64,000 nucleotides of DNA from Sphingomicrobium sp. (lineage in GTDB: Bacteria; Pseudomonadota; Alphaproteobacteria; Sphingomonadales; Sphingomonadaceae), in contig JAUJOV010000003.1 of NCBI GenBank assembly GCA_030447545.1, positions 1-64,000 of the forward strand. Direction: 5' to 3'. The position numbers and the translations under genes are program-made. This document shows, piece after piece, positions 55,220-64,000 of the stretch. Each line of letters begins with the position of its first letter. The stretch's first letter is position 1. The notes beneath the pieces are model-generated. The model was given only the letters and a program-made list of their open reading frames with translations, did no database searches and had not been told where the DNA came from.

Positions 55220-56662
55220 ATGCGCAAATCCCTCCTGATCGCCTGCTCTGCGATCGCCCTGCTGACGAGCGCCTGCGGATCCGGCAGCGACGCGCCGGTG
55301 TCCGAGGCCGAGCGCGAGCTCGGAGCGGCGCAGCACCCGAAGCTGCTCGCCGAATTCGGCGGCGCCTATGACGGGGACGAAGCCGACTATCTCAAGGGCG
55401 TGGCCGAGAAGGTCGCGGCGAGCGCCGGGCTGGCCGGGCAATGCACCTTCACGCTGGTGAACAGCCACGTGGTCAACGCGTTCGCGGTGCCGGGCTGCTA
55501 CATCTACGTGACCCGCGGGCTGATGAGCATCGTCAACAGCGAAGCCGAGCTCGCCTCGGTGCTCGCGCACGAAGTCGGCCACATCGCTGCCGATCACAGC
55601 GAGCGCCAGCAGCGGCGCTCGCTTCTGCGCAGCCTCGGAGTGCTTGCCGTCAGCCTGGTCACGGGATCGCAGCAGCTGAGCCGGATCGCGACTGCGGCCG
55701 CGGGCTATTTCACGCTGCGCTACTCGCGCGCCCACGAATATGAAGCCGACGACCTCGGCCTTCGCTACCTGCGCGGCGCCGGGTACGATCCCTATGCCGC
55801 GGCCGACATGCTCGCCGCGCTCGCCCGCAACCAGCAGTTCCTGACGCACACCCAAAGCCGCGATCAAGCGCGCAGCATCCCCGAATGGGGCCTGACCCAT
55901 CCCTTGACCGAGAACCGCATCACTCGCGCGCGGCAGGCGGCCAAGGACACGGGCGTCGGGCCCGACGAGCTGCCGGAGAATGAGGCTCCCTATCTTCGCG
56001 CAGTCGATGGCCTGCTCTACGGAGACGACCCGGAGCAGGGGTTCGTCATCGGCCGCCGTTTCGCGCACCCGGTGATGCGGATCGGGTTCGAGGCTCCGCA
56101 AGGCTTCACCTTGACCAACAGTCCGCAGGCGATCCTGATCGAAGGCCCGGACGGGATGCGCGGCGAGTTTTCGGGCGGGCCACTGCCGCGCGGCGGGCTC
56201 GATGCCTATGCCGACAGGGTCCTTTCCACCCTGCTGCGCGGAGCACGGGTCGAGATCGGCCGGGCCGAGCGGCGGACGATCAATGGCGTGGACGCCGTCT
56301 TGGTGCCCGCGCTGGTCGAGACGGAGCAAGGCCCCGTCCAGCTGTCGATGGCCGCCTATCGCGGCGGACCCGACCAGGCCTATCATTTCCTGATGATCTC
56401 CAAGCCCGGTGCGGCGCCGCCGGCCCTGCTCGACGCGCTGTTCGGCTCGTTCCGGCTGCTGAGCGCGGAGGAAGCGGCGCGGCTTCGCCCGCGGCGGATC
56501 GAAGTCGCCAGGGTCGGGCCGTCGGACAGTCTTCAGACGCTTGCCGCCCGGATGAGCGCCGATGACCCGGTGGCCCACTTCCTGATGCTCAATGGAAGAA
56601 CGGCCGGTGAGCCGCCAAGGCCGGGCGAAACGGTCAAGCTGGTCGTCAACGCCCCGCGCTAG
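55220..56662 (+). CDS. M48-family zinc metalloprotease lipoprotein with LysM-like end
   Basis: 480 residues. The lipoprotein signal LLIACSAIALLTSAC is followed by the M48 domain: VVNAFAVPGCYIYVTRGLMS, LASVLAHEVGHIAADHSERQ (HEVGH zinc motif) and the third-ligand stretch RAHEYEADDLGLRYLRGAGY. A second domain (about 290-410) and a C-terminal LysM-like module (VGPSDSLQTLAARMSADDPV, HFLMLNGRTAGEPPRPGETV) follow. Similar proteins (BepA/LoiP-type) maintain outer-membrane protein quality. Confidence 0.92.
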   Translation: MRKSLLIACSAIALLTSACGSGSDAPVSEAERELGAAQHPKLLAEFGGAYDGDEADYLKGVAEKVAASAGLAGQCTFTLVNSHVVNAFAVPGCYIYVTRGLMSIVNSEAELASVLAHEVGHIAADHSERQQRRSLLRSLGVLAVSLVTGSQQLSRIATAAAGYFTLRYSRAHEYEADDLGLRYLRGAGYDPYAAADMLAALARNQQFLTHTQSRDQARSIPEWGLTHPLTENRITRARQAAKDTGVGPDELPENEAPYLRAVDGLLYGDDPEQGFVIGRRFAHPVMRIGFEAPQGFTLTNSPQAILIEGPDGMRGEFSGGPLPRGGLDAYADRVLSTLLRGARVEIGRAERRTINGVDAVLVPALVETEQGPVQLSMAAYRGGPDQAYHFLMISKPGAAPPALLDALFGSFRLLSAEEAARLRPRRIEVARVGPSDSLQTLAARMSADDPVAHFLMLNGRTAGEPPRPGETVKLVVNAPR

Positions 56663-56735
56663 CGCGGCTGGAACAGACTGGACGCCGGGCGATTGTGGGA
56701 TCGGCGCGCCGGGGCGGCCCTGACAGGAGACGGCA

Positions 56736-57704
56736 ATGCAATACCGGCAGCTCGGCGACAGCGACCTTCAGGTTTCGGAGATCTGCCTGGGCTCCTGGCT
56801 CACCTATGGGCTTGGAGTGGAGACCGACGTGGCGCGCGCCTGCCTCGACACCTCGTTCGAGCTCGGGATCAACTTCATCGACACCGCCAACGTCTACGGC
56901 GGCGGAGCGGCCGAGACCTTCCTGGGGGAGGAGCTCAAGGGGCGGCCGCGCAACAGCTACGTGCTTGCGACCAAGGTCTACTTCCCGATGACCGACACCG
57001 ACCGCGGGCTTTCGCGGCGCCAGGTGGAAAAGCAGCTCGACGCGTCCCTGCAGCGGCTGCAGATGGACCATGTCGACCTCTACCAGTGCCACCGCTACGA
57101 CTGGGACACGCCGCTCGAGGAGACGATGGAGGCGCTGACGCGAGCCGTCGACAGCGGCAAGGTGCGCTATGTCGGCTTTTCGGAATGGCCGGCCGAGCGC
57201 ATCCAGGCCGCGCTCGATCTCACGCAATCGCGCGGCTTCGCCAAATTCGTTTCGAGCCAGCCGCAATATTCGCTGGTCCATCGCGAGCCCGAGGAGGAAG
57301 TCATCCCGGTCTGCGCGGCGAACGGCATTTCGCAGATCGTCTGGTCGCCGCTCGGCCAGGGCGTGCTCACCGGCAAGTACGATCCGGATTCGCCGCCGCC
57401 GGCGGACACTCGCGCGGCGAGCGATGCGATGGGCGGGTTCATCGGCGGACTGATGAAGCCCGAGCTGCTGCGCGCCGTCCAGCGGCTCAAGCCGATCGCG
57501 CAGGAGGCGGGGCTGACCCTGCCGCAGTTCGCTCTCGCCTGGATCCTTCGCGAGCCGAACGTCGCCTCGGCGATCATCGGCGCCTCGCGCCCAAGCCAGG
57601 TGCGGGAGAATGCCGGTGCCTCGGGCGCGCGGGTCGACGCGCAGCTGTTCGAGCGCGCCGAGGAAATCATCAAGGAAGCGGTGGAGAGCACCGAGCCGGC
57701 GTGA
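56736..57704 (+). CDS. Aldo/keto reductase (Kv-beta-like)
   Basis: 322 residues, ATG preceded by AGGAG. Catalytic tetrad: Asp and Tyr in IDTANVYGGGAAETF, Lys in YVLATKVYFP, His in YQCHRYDWDTP. NADP-binding end: IVWSPLGQGVLTGKYDP and AIIGASRPSQVRENAGA. The sequence is closest in style to voltage-gated potassium-channel beta-subunit-like reductases. Substrate unknown. Appears as a single gene. Confidence 0.94.
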   Translation: MQYRQLGDSDLQVSEICLGSWLTYGLGVETDVARACLDTSFELGINFIDTANVYGGGAAETFLGEELKGRPRNSYVLATKVYFPMTDTDRGLSRRQVEKQLDASLQRLQMDHVDLYQCHRYDWDTPLEETMEALTRAVDSGKVRYVGFSEWPAERIQAALDLTQSRGFAKFVSSQPQYSLVHREPEEEVIPVCAANGISQIVWSPLGQGVLTGKYDPDSPPPADTRAASDAMGGFIGGLMKPELLRAVQRLKPIAQEAGLTLPQFALAWILREPNVASAIIGASRPSQVRENAGASGARVDAQLFERAEEIIKEAVESTEPA

Positions 57705-57834
57705 TCCGGGCTGCCCCGCCGGCCGTGTTGGACGAGGGGCGATCAATCCGAACTGGGTTCGATTGGCTGGCCCATGCCTGCTCCTCGCTGCGTTTATCTC
57801 CCAAATCCAACAACTTGAATTCGGGAGACATGCG

Positions 57835-58373
57835 ATGATTCGCTCGATGATCCTCAGCGCGCTGGCCACGGCGGCGCTTGCAGTCACCGGCCCGGCGCTC
57901 GCCAAGCCGGGCAAAAGCGGCGGCCATGGCCGTCGGAGCAAGGCCGGAGCCAAGGCCGGCAAGGCCGAACAGCAATGCCAAGAGAGGTGGGCCGACGGGC
58001 AGACCGGCACCGCGGCGATGCGAGGCCGGCGAACGCATCGCCGCCCTAGCGCCGACGCAGCGCCGGCAGAAGTGCCACGGCCGTCTCGGGGAGCGGCGCC
58101 GCTGCGGGCGCAAGGTCGCCGCGGGCGCTCGAGCGCGCCAACGCCAACAGCGTCCTCCACGATGACACCGTTATCGCGGGCCCGCTGACCGGCCTTTCGG
58201 TCGGCTCGCAGGTCATGCTCGACAACGGCCGAACGGGCACGGTCGAGCGCATCGTCCCTTCGCCCGGGCGTATGGTGCGCAATGTGCTCGTGCGGACGAC
58301 CGACGGCCGCATCGTCCCGATTTCGCCCGACGAGCTCAGTTTCGACGGAAGCATGTGGAGGGAGGGTCGCTAG
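57835..58373 (+). CDS. Exported hypothetical protein, two frame breaks
   Basis: About 178 residues when joined. A signal peptide (IRSMILSALATAALAVTGPA) leads to a basic Gly/Lys/Ala-rich stretch (KPGKSGGHGRRSKAGAKAGK). The frame shifts near 57985 (middle part: CEAGERIAALAPTQRRQKCH) and near 58130, after which a well-formed ending appears: TVIAGPLTGLSVGSQVMLDN, GRTGTVERIVPSPGRMVRNV and TDGRIVPISPDELSFDG. I recognise no family. The break points look like indels. A terminator follows at 58405. Confidence 0.55.
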
Positions 58374-58404
58374 GCTCGCGCCCCCGCGCGAACCAAGCCC
58401 CGGG

Positions 58405-58437
58405 AGCCCCGCCGGTCCTGGGTTCGGCGGGGCTTTT
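58405..58437 (+). terminator. Intrinsic terminator before thrS
   Basis: AGCCCCGCCG (58405-58414), a 10-base loop, CGGCGGGGCT (58425-58434) and TTT. It ends the hypothetical gene at 57835-58373. Confidence 0.85.
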
Positions 58438-58483
58438 CACGCGCCGTTGAGGTGCGGGTGCAGCCTCGCTACATGGCGCGCAC

Positions 58484-60499
58484 ATGACCAACATGTTCAG
58501 GATCGCGCTTCCCGACGGGTCGGTGCGGGAGATGCCGGAGGGCTCGACCCCGGCGGACGTGGCCGCCGCGATCGGCCCCGGACTTGCCAAGGCCGCGCTC
58601 GCCGCGCGCGTGGATGGCGAGCTGCGCGACATCACCCGGCCGTTCGAGGGGGACTCGAAGCTCGAGCTGATCACTTCGCGCGACGAGAAGGATGCGCTCG
58701 AGCTGTTCCGCCACGACTTCGCGCACATCCTGGCCGAAGCGGTTCAGAACCTGTTTCCCGGGACTCAGATCACCTTCGGGCCGGCGACCGAGGACGGTTT
58801 TTATTACGACTTCGCGCCGGCCCCGGGGCGCGGTCCGTTCACCGACGAGGACCTGCCGCTGATCGAGGAGGAGATGCGCCGGATCATCGCTCGCGACGAG
58901 CCGCTGGTCCGCGAGGTGTGGGACAAGGAGAGCGTGCGCGACTTCTTCCGCCGCACGGGCGAGACCTTCAAGGCCGAATGGGTGATGGAGCTGCCCGAGG
59001 GCGAGCCGATCACCATGTACCGCTCAGGCACCGCCGATCACAGCTGGATGGACCTGTGCCGCGGCCCCCACCTCGCCTCCACCGGCAAGCTCGACCCGGC
59101 CGCGTTCAAGCTGACGCGCGTGTCCGGCGCTTACTGGCGCGGCGACCCCAAGAACCCGATGCTGAGCCGCATCTACGGGACCGCCTGGCTCAACCGGAAG
59201 CAGCTCGACGAGCACCTGAGGCGCCTCGAGGAGGCGGCCAAGCGCGACCATCGCAGGATCGGTCAGGAGATGGACCTGTTCCACCTCCAGGCCGAGGCTC
59301 ATGGCAGCATCTTCTGGCACCCGAACGGTTTCCTGATCTGGCGCGAGCTCGAGGCCTACATGCGCCGCGCGATCGACGGTGCGGGCTATCAGGAGGTCAA
59401 GACTCCCCAGCTGATGGACGCGCGCCAGTGGGAGCAATCGGGCCACTGGGGCAAGTATCGCGAGAACATGTTCGTCGTGCCCGACGAGATCCCGGGCACT
59501 GACGAGGAGGCGCCGGTGCTGTCGGGCGATGCGGACCTGATGGCGATCAAGCCGATGAACTGCCCGGCGCACGTCCTGATCTTCAACCAGGGGATCAAGA
59601 GCTATCGCGACCTGCCGCTGAGGATCTACGAGAACGGCACCTGCCACCGCAACGAGCCGCACGGCGCTCTTCACGGGCTGATGCGCGTGCGCCAATTCAC
59701 TCAGGACGACGCGCACATCTTCTGCCGCGAGGACCAGATCGTCGACGAGGTGCGCGCGTTCTGCGCCCTCGCCGACCGGATCTACCGCGACCTCGGCTTT
59801 GCGAAATACGGGATCAAGCTCGCGCTTCGCCCCGATCAGCGGTTCGGAAGCGACGAGGACTGGGACAAGGCGGAAGGCGAGCTTCGCGATGCAGTGGTCG
59901 CCGCGGGGCTCGCGACGCAGGAATATGGTTGGGAGGAGCTTCCGGGCGAGGGGGCTTTCTACGCGCCCAAGCTCGAGTGGCACCTGACCGACGCGATCGG
60001 CCGCACCTGGCAGGTCGGCACCATCCAGTCCGACCGGGTGCTGCCCGAGCGGCTCGACGCGAGCTATGTCGGCGAGGACGGCGCCAAGCACCGACCGATC
60101 ATGCTCCACCGCGCGATCTTCGGCTCCTACGAGCGCTTCATCGGGATCCTGATCGAGCATTATGCGGGCAAGTTCCCGCTGTGGCTGGCACCCGTGCAGG
60201 CGGTGGTCGCGACGATCGTGTCTGACGCCGACGATTATGCGAAGCAGGTCGCCGGCCGGCTCGCCCAGCGCGGGATCCGGGTGGACACCGATCTTCGCAA
60301 TGAGAAGATCAACTACAAGGTGCGCGAGCACAGCCTTGCCAAGGTCCCGCTGCTGCTGGTGGTCGGCAAGCGCGAGGCGGAGGAGGGCACCGTCGCGCTT
60401 CGCCGCCTGGGCTCGGAGGAGCGCCAGCTGGTGATGAGCCTCGACGAAGCGGTGTCGATGATCGCGGCCGAAGCCGTTCCGCCCGACCTGAGGGGCTGA
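58484..60499 (+). CDS. thrS: Threonyl-tRNA synthetase
   Basis: 671 residues, full length. N-terminal TGS domain ([20 protein letters not shown]), the editing domain with [19 protein letters not shown], and the class II catalytic core: [16 protein letters not shown] (zinc Cys), [32 protein letters not shown] and motif 3 [20 protein letters not shown]. The C-terminal anticodon-binding domain is present. Followed by infC, the usual thrS-infC order. Confidence 0.98.
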   Translation: MTNMFRIALPDGSVREMPEGSTPADVAAAIGPGLAKAALAARVDGELRDITRPFEGDSKLELITSRDEKDALELFRHDFAHILAEAVQNLFPGTQITFGPATEDGFYYDFAPAPGRGPFTDEDLPLIEEEMRRIIARDEPLVREVWDKESVRDFFRRTGETFKAEWVMELPEGEPITMYRSGTADHSWMDLCRGPHLASTGKLDPAAFKLTRVSGAYWRGDPKNPMLSRIYGTAWLNRKQLDEHLRRLEEAAKRDHRRIGQEMDLFHLQAEAHGSIFWHPNGFLIWRELEAYMRRAIDGAGYQEVKTPQLMDARQWEQSGHWGKYRENMFVVPDEIPGTDEEAPVLSGDADLMAIKPMNCPAHVLIFNQGIKSYRDLPLRIYENGTCHRNEPHGALHGLMRVRQFTQDDAHIFCREDQIVDEVRAFCALADRIYRDLGFAKYGIKLALRPDQRFGSDEDWDKAEGELRDAVVAAGLATQEYGWEELPGEGAFYAPKLEWHLTDAIGRTWQVGTIQSDRVLPERLDASYVGEDGAKHRPIMLHRAIFGSYERFIGILIEHYAGKFPLWLAPVQAVVATIVSDADDYAKQVAGRLAQRGIRVDTDLRNEKINYKVREHSLAKVPLLLVVGKREAEEGTVALRRLGSEERQLVMSLDEAVSMIAAEAVPPDLRG

Positions 60500-60631
60500 C
60501 GCCTCGCCGCAACATCTTGCTGCAAAAATGACGCGCTGTGCCCGCGCGCACTTTTCAACAGCCTCTCAACCTTTTACTCCCGCGCGTTCGTCTGAGAACA
60601 GCAGATAGGAGTTTGCGCTATACGACCGCCC

Positions 60632-61165
60632 ATGATGCGCCGCCCGCTGGCGCCGCCGCCGATGACCGGCCCCCGCTACAACGAGTTCATCCAGTCGCCG
60701 AAGGTGCGGGTGATCGACGAGAACGGCGAGAATCTGGGCGTGATGTACACGCGCGAAGCGATCGAGCAGGCGGCCGGGGTCGGGCTGGACCTGGTCGAGA
60801 TTTCCCCCAACGCCGACCCGCCGGTCGCCAAGTTCCTCGACATCGGCCGCTACAAATATGAGGCGCAGAAAAAGGCCAACGAGCAGCGCAAGAAGCAGAA
60901 GACGCAGGAGATCAAGGAGATCAAGATGCGTCCGAACATCGACGACCACGACTATGACACCAAGATGAAGAAGGTGTTCGAGTTCCTCGAGGAGGGGGAC
61001 AAGGTGAAGGTCACGATGCGCTTCCGCGGCCGCGAGATGGCGCATGGCGAGCTCGGCATGGCGGTGCTTCGGCGGGTTCAGGACCAGACCGCCGAGATGG
61101 CCAAGGTCGAGGCTCACCCGCGCATGGAAGGCCGGCAGATGCTGATGGTGCTCGCGCCCAAATAG
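60632..61165 (+). CDS. infC: Translation initiation factor IF-3
   Basis: 177 residues. N-terminal domain: [40 protein letters not shown] and [20 protein letters not shown], then the linker [21 protein letters not shown]-terminal domain: [20 protein letters not shown] and [18 protein letters not shown]. The true start may be the ATG at 60632 or 60635; no strong ribosome site is seen. In most relatives rpmI and rplT follow, but here a TonB-dependent receptor does, so the ribosomal genes must be elsewhere. Confidence 0.96.
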   Translation: MMRRPLAPPPMTGPRYNEFIQSPKVRVIDENGENLGVMYTREAIEQAAGVGLDLVEISPNADPPVAKFLDIGRYKYEAQKKANEQRKKQKTQEIKEIKMRPNIDDHDYDTKMKKVFEFLEEGDKVKVTMRFRGREMAHGELGMAVLRRVQDQTAEMAKVEAHPRMEGRQMLMVLAPK

Positions 61166-61209
61166 CACCCGCTGCCCAAGTAGCACCCGATGCCAAGTAG
61201 CACCCGCTG
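61163..61209. repeat. Short tandem repeat at the infC stop codon
   Basis: TAGCACCCGCTGCCCAAG (61163-61180), TAGCACCCGATGCCAAG (61181-61197) and TAGCACCCGCTG (61198-61209). The first unit starts with the infC stop codon, so the duplicated unit repeats the stop and the bases after it. The third unit runs toward the receptor's ribosome site. Confidence 0.85.
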
Positions 61210-61237
61210 TTCGCCCGAGGGGGAGTTTTTCCGAAGA

Positions 61238-64000
61238 ATGTCGAAATCCGGCTGGCTGCTGTCCGCAGCCCTGTTCACTGTCACGTGCCCCGCCCATGCT
61301 CAGGACGCCCAGAGTGAGCCTGAGACTGACACCGACCGGCAGGCGGCGCAGGCGACCGAGGACGCGACCGCACAAGGCGCGGCCGTCGACGTCGCTGCCC
61401 TCGAGGCGCAGCCGGTCGATTCTGCCGACATCATCGTCACTGCGACCCGCCGCAACGAGGCGCTTTCGGACGTTCCGCTTGCCGTCAGCGCGGTGACTGC
61501 CGAGCGGCTCGAATATAGCGGCGCGAGCGACATCAGGCAGCTCAACCAGCTGTCGCCCTCGCTTCTGGTTTCCTCGACGGGCTCGGAATCGGTCGGCGCC
61601 GTCGCGCGCATCCGCGGCATCGGCACGGTGGGCGACAATCCGGGGCTCGAAAGCTCCGTCGGCCTATTCATCGACGGAGTCTATCGCTCGCGCACCGGAC
61701 TCGGCTTCACCGAGCTCGGGCCGCTCGACCGCATCGAGGTGCTGCGCGGTCCGCAGGGCACATTGTTCGGCCGCAACACGTCGGCCGGGCTGATCTCCGT
61801 GATCACTGCACGGCCGCTGTTCACGCCGATGGCCGCGGGCGAGGTCAGCATCGGCAATTACGGGATGCGCCGGCTCGAAGGCAGCGCCACCGGGCCTGTC
61901 GGCGGGAGCGTCGCTGCCCGACTCGACGCCGTGACCATGAAGCGCGACGGCTTCATCGAGGACGCGATCTCCGGCCGCGACTTCAACGACCGCAACCGCT
62001 GGCTGCTGCGCGGGCAGGCGCTGTTCGAGCCGAACGACGATTTGTCCGTGCGCCTGATCGCCGACTACTCGCACCGCGACGAGGAATGCTGCGCGGCCGT
62101 TTTCCTGCCGACTCGCGACGTCGTTGCAAGCGGCGCCGGCGGAGTGACCACCCAGCCGTCGACCATCGCCGCGATCGAGCGCGGCCTTGGCGCCGTGATC
62201 GACGAGGACAGCTTCGAGCGCAACACGTCGATTACTCCAGGCCGCAATTACGACAATGAGGTCGATGACGGCGGCCTGTCGGGCGAGCTGGTCTATGATT
62301 TGGGCCGCGCGGAGCTGACCTCGCTGACCGCGTACCGGGTCAACGACCTCGTGCGTGGCCAGGACCTCGACTACAACCGGCTCGACATCCTGTTCCGCGA
62401 CAGCGACGGCAGCGCGGGCAACCGGTTCAGGACCTTCACCCAGGAACTGCGACTGCAGGGCGAAGCATTCGGCGGCCGGCTCGACTGGCTTGCAGGCGGC
62501 TATTTCGCGGATGAGAAGCTGCGGGCGCGCGACAATCTCAGCTACGGCGCCGACTATGCGAGCTACGCCAACTGCCTGGTCGCAGCCAGCTTCGGCGTTC
62601 GCGACCACGCCCGCGCTGCTCGCGCCGACCTCGCCGACATGCTTCAATCCGGCCGCCGCGGGCGCGATCCTGCCGCTGCTTCCCGCCGCTCAGCAGCCGG
62701 TGCTCGCGGCCTTGCGCGGCTTGGCGCTTTCGCCGCGCCGATGTTCACCAACAGCGGCTTTTTCAACCTCGCGACCGGTTCGGCCCGGCCTAAGCCTCGA
62801 CGATTGCTGACGCAGGATGAGTTCGATCAGAAGACGCAACTGGGCGCTGTTCACGCACAACATCTTCGCGTCGCCGACGGCCTCGATGTGACCCTCGGCG
62901 CTCGCTACACGCGCGAGCGCAAGACGCTCGACGCGGACCTCACCGACGGCAATGCGGTGTGCACCTTCTTCGCCGCCGCGATTGCAGGGCTGCAGGGTCT
63001 GCCCTGCGTGCTTCCGAGCGCGCCGGGCGGTGCGTTCCGGATCGACGACAGCCGCAGCGAGGGCAAGCTCTCGGGCACCGCAATCCTCAGCTACAAATTC
63101 TCCGACTTCCTGACCTATGCGAGCTATTCGCGCGGCTACAAGGCGGGCGGGTTCAACCTCGACCGGTCGGGGCTGAGGCGAAGCAACGGCAATGGCGCGA
63201 TCTGCGTCAGCGCGGCGCAGCCCGGTTGCGGCAGGCATCGCGGCGCGTCGGGCGAGGATTTGCAGTTTGAGCCGGAGATCAACAACGCCGTCGAGCTCGG
63301 CGTGAAATATAATGGGCGCGGGTTCGACGCGAACGTTGCCTTTGTTCCGCCAGCTGTTTCGCGATTTTCAGCTCAACACGTTCAACGGCGTCAACTTCAT
63401 CGTCGAGAACATCAACAGCTGCGAGGATGATCTCGGCGGCGCCGACGAGGACAATGTCGCGGCGAGCGGCGCTGCGCAGCGGCGACACGCGCGCGGGCGT
63501 CGAAAGCAAAGGCGTCGAGGTCGAGCTGTTCGCGAGGCCGATCGCCGACGTCAGCTGGAACTTCGGGGCGGTGTACGCGAATACGCGCTACCGCGACGAC
63601 CTCGTCGGACGCGACGGACGGCCGCTTGCGCCGCCGCTGTTCCAGCTTCCGGGACGGCGGCTGTCCAACTCGGCGCAATGGACCGCGACGACTTCGCTCG
63701 CCTGGACTCCGCCGATCGGCGGGACGGGCATGCGCGGGCTGTTCTATGTCGACGCGCGGTACATGAGCGCGTTCAACACGGGGTCGGACCTGGACGTGGA
63801 AAAGGGGCAGGACGCGTTCACGGTGCTCAATGGCCGGGTCGGCATCCACGGCGCCGATCAGGCCTGGGGTGTCGAGCTGTGGGCTCAGAACCTGACCGAC
63901 ACCGACTACACGCAGGTGGCGTTCGACGCGCCGCTGCAGGGCTCGGGGACCGAGCGCGCCGTGCGCCGCGGTTTCATCCCGCGCGCGACCCAGCTCTACG
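61238..64000 (+). CDS. TonB-dependent outer-membrane receptor, incomplete, several frame breaks
   Basis: Runs off the window end. ATG at 61238 behind GGGGGAG. Signal peptide (GWLLSAALFTVTCPAHA), TonB-box/plug start IIVTATRRNEALSDVPLAV, plug (SVGLFIDGVYRSRTGLGFTE, EVLRGPQGTLFGRNTSAGLI) and beta-barrel strands (VEVELFARPIADVSWNFGAV, WGVELWAQNLTDTDYTQVAF). At least four frame breaks occur (about 62590, 62730, 62790-62850 and 63345), each with sensible barrel sequence resuming in another frame. The IIVTATRR style is that of the large sphingomonad receptor family; ligand unknown. Confidence 0.9.

Noticed and set aside
53831..56578. 915-residue minus-strand frame
   Set aside because: Antisense to the serine protease and M48 genes, which have catalytic motifs and signal peptides. 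The antisense sequence has neither.

Overview
The window is GC-rich DNA from an alphaproteobacterium, most likely a member of the Sphingomonadaceae. This rests on gene content and on the style of the proteins: an adjacent egtB-egtD pair, a sufR-sufB-sufC-sufD-sufS-sufT-sufA operon, a PduO-type adenosyltransferase beside a HIG1 protein, a Suv3-like helicase followed by an S4 protein and fdxA, MipA/OmpV and TonB-dependent outer-membrane proteins, and many small lipoproteins. It reads as ordinary chromosome. I found no rRNA or tRNA genes, no CRISPR array, no integrase or transposase, and no phage genes.

Layout. 1-5.1 kb: the end of a HerA-type ATPase, a duplicated 72-bp palindrome-bearing element, a membrane-anchored OmpR-type regulator, a GGDEF/EAL protein and a small membrane protein. 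5.1-10.3 kb: M23 peptidase, Suv3-like helicase, S4 protein, ferredoxin and MipA. 10.4-13.1 kb: an ECF sigma factor facing a Tat/lipoprotein DUF2935 gene across two matched divergent promoters, then a COG4315-type lipoprotein. 13.1-16.0 kb: sulfate activation (cysD, cysNC). 16.1-21.1 kb: EF-hand protein, TPP riboswitch with thiC, DUF3833, UPF0178 and PRC-barrel genes. 21.1-28.8 kb: small lipoproteins, marC, folD, yggT, egtD, egtB, pduO, HIG1, gluQ and an HNH nuclease. 28.8-32.4 kb: galU, tlpA-like, dapD and a HAD nucleotidase. 32.4-38.0 kb: the suf operon with its Rrf2 regulator. 38-47.2 kb: DUF885, pyrD, ggt, an acyl-CoA ligase, gloB, a TPR protein and a hydrolase. 47.2-58.4 kb: a TadG-like protein, SDR, GNAT, a compact cluster of a transglutaminase-like protein, an ATP-grasp/PLP-decarboxylase fusion and a divergent putative 2OG-Fe(II) oxygenase, then a serine protease, an M48 protease and an aldo/keto reductase. 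58.4-64 kb: thrS, infC and a TonB-dependent receptor cut by the window end.

How the genes work together. The clearest pathways are sulfate activation, Fe-S cluster assembly, ergothioneine synthesis, thiamine pyrimidine synthesis under riboswitch control, and lysine/peptidoglycan precursor synthesis (dapD). Many adjacent genes overlap by 1-4 bases (ATGA, GTGA or TGATG junctions), which implies translational coupling.

Quality caveat. About thirty single-base frame breaks fall inside conserved genes, including thiC, folD, sufB, sufC and the helicase. In nearly all of them the expected protein continues in another frame. Sequencing or assembly indels are the simplest explanation, so I treat these as intact genes with broken frames. 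The most interesting stretch is 50.0-53.8 kb: an uncharacterised ligase/decarboxylase fusion with a transglutaminase-like partner and a divergent oxygenase.
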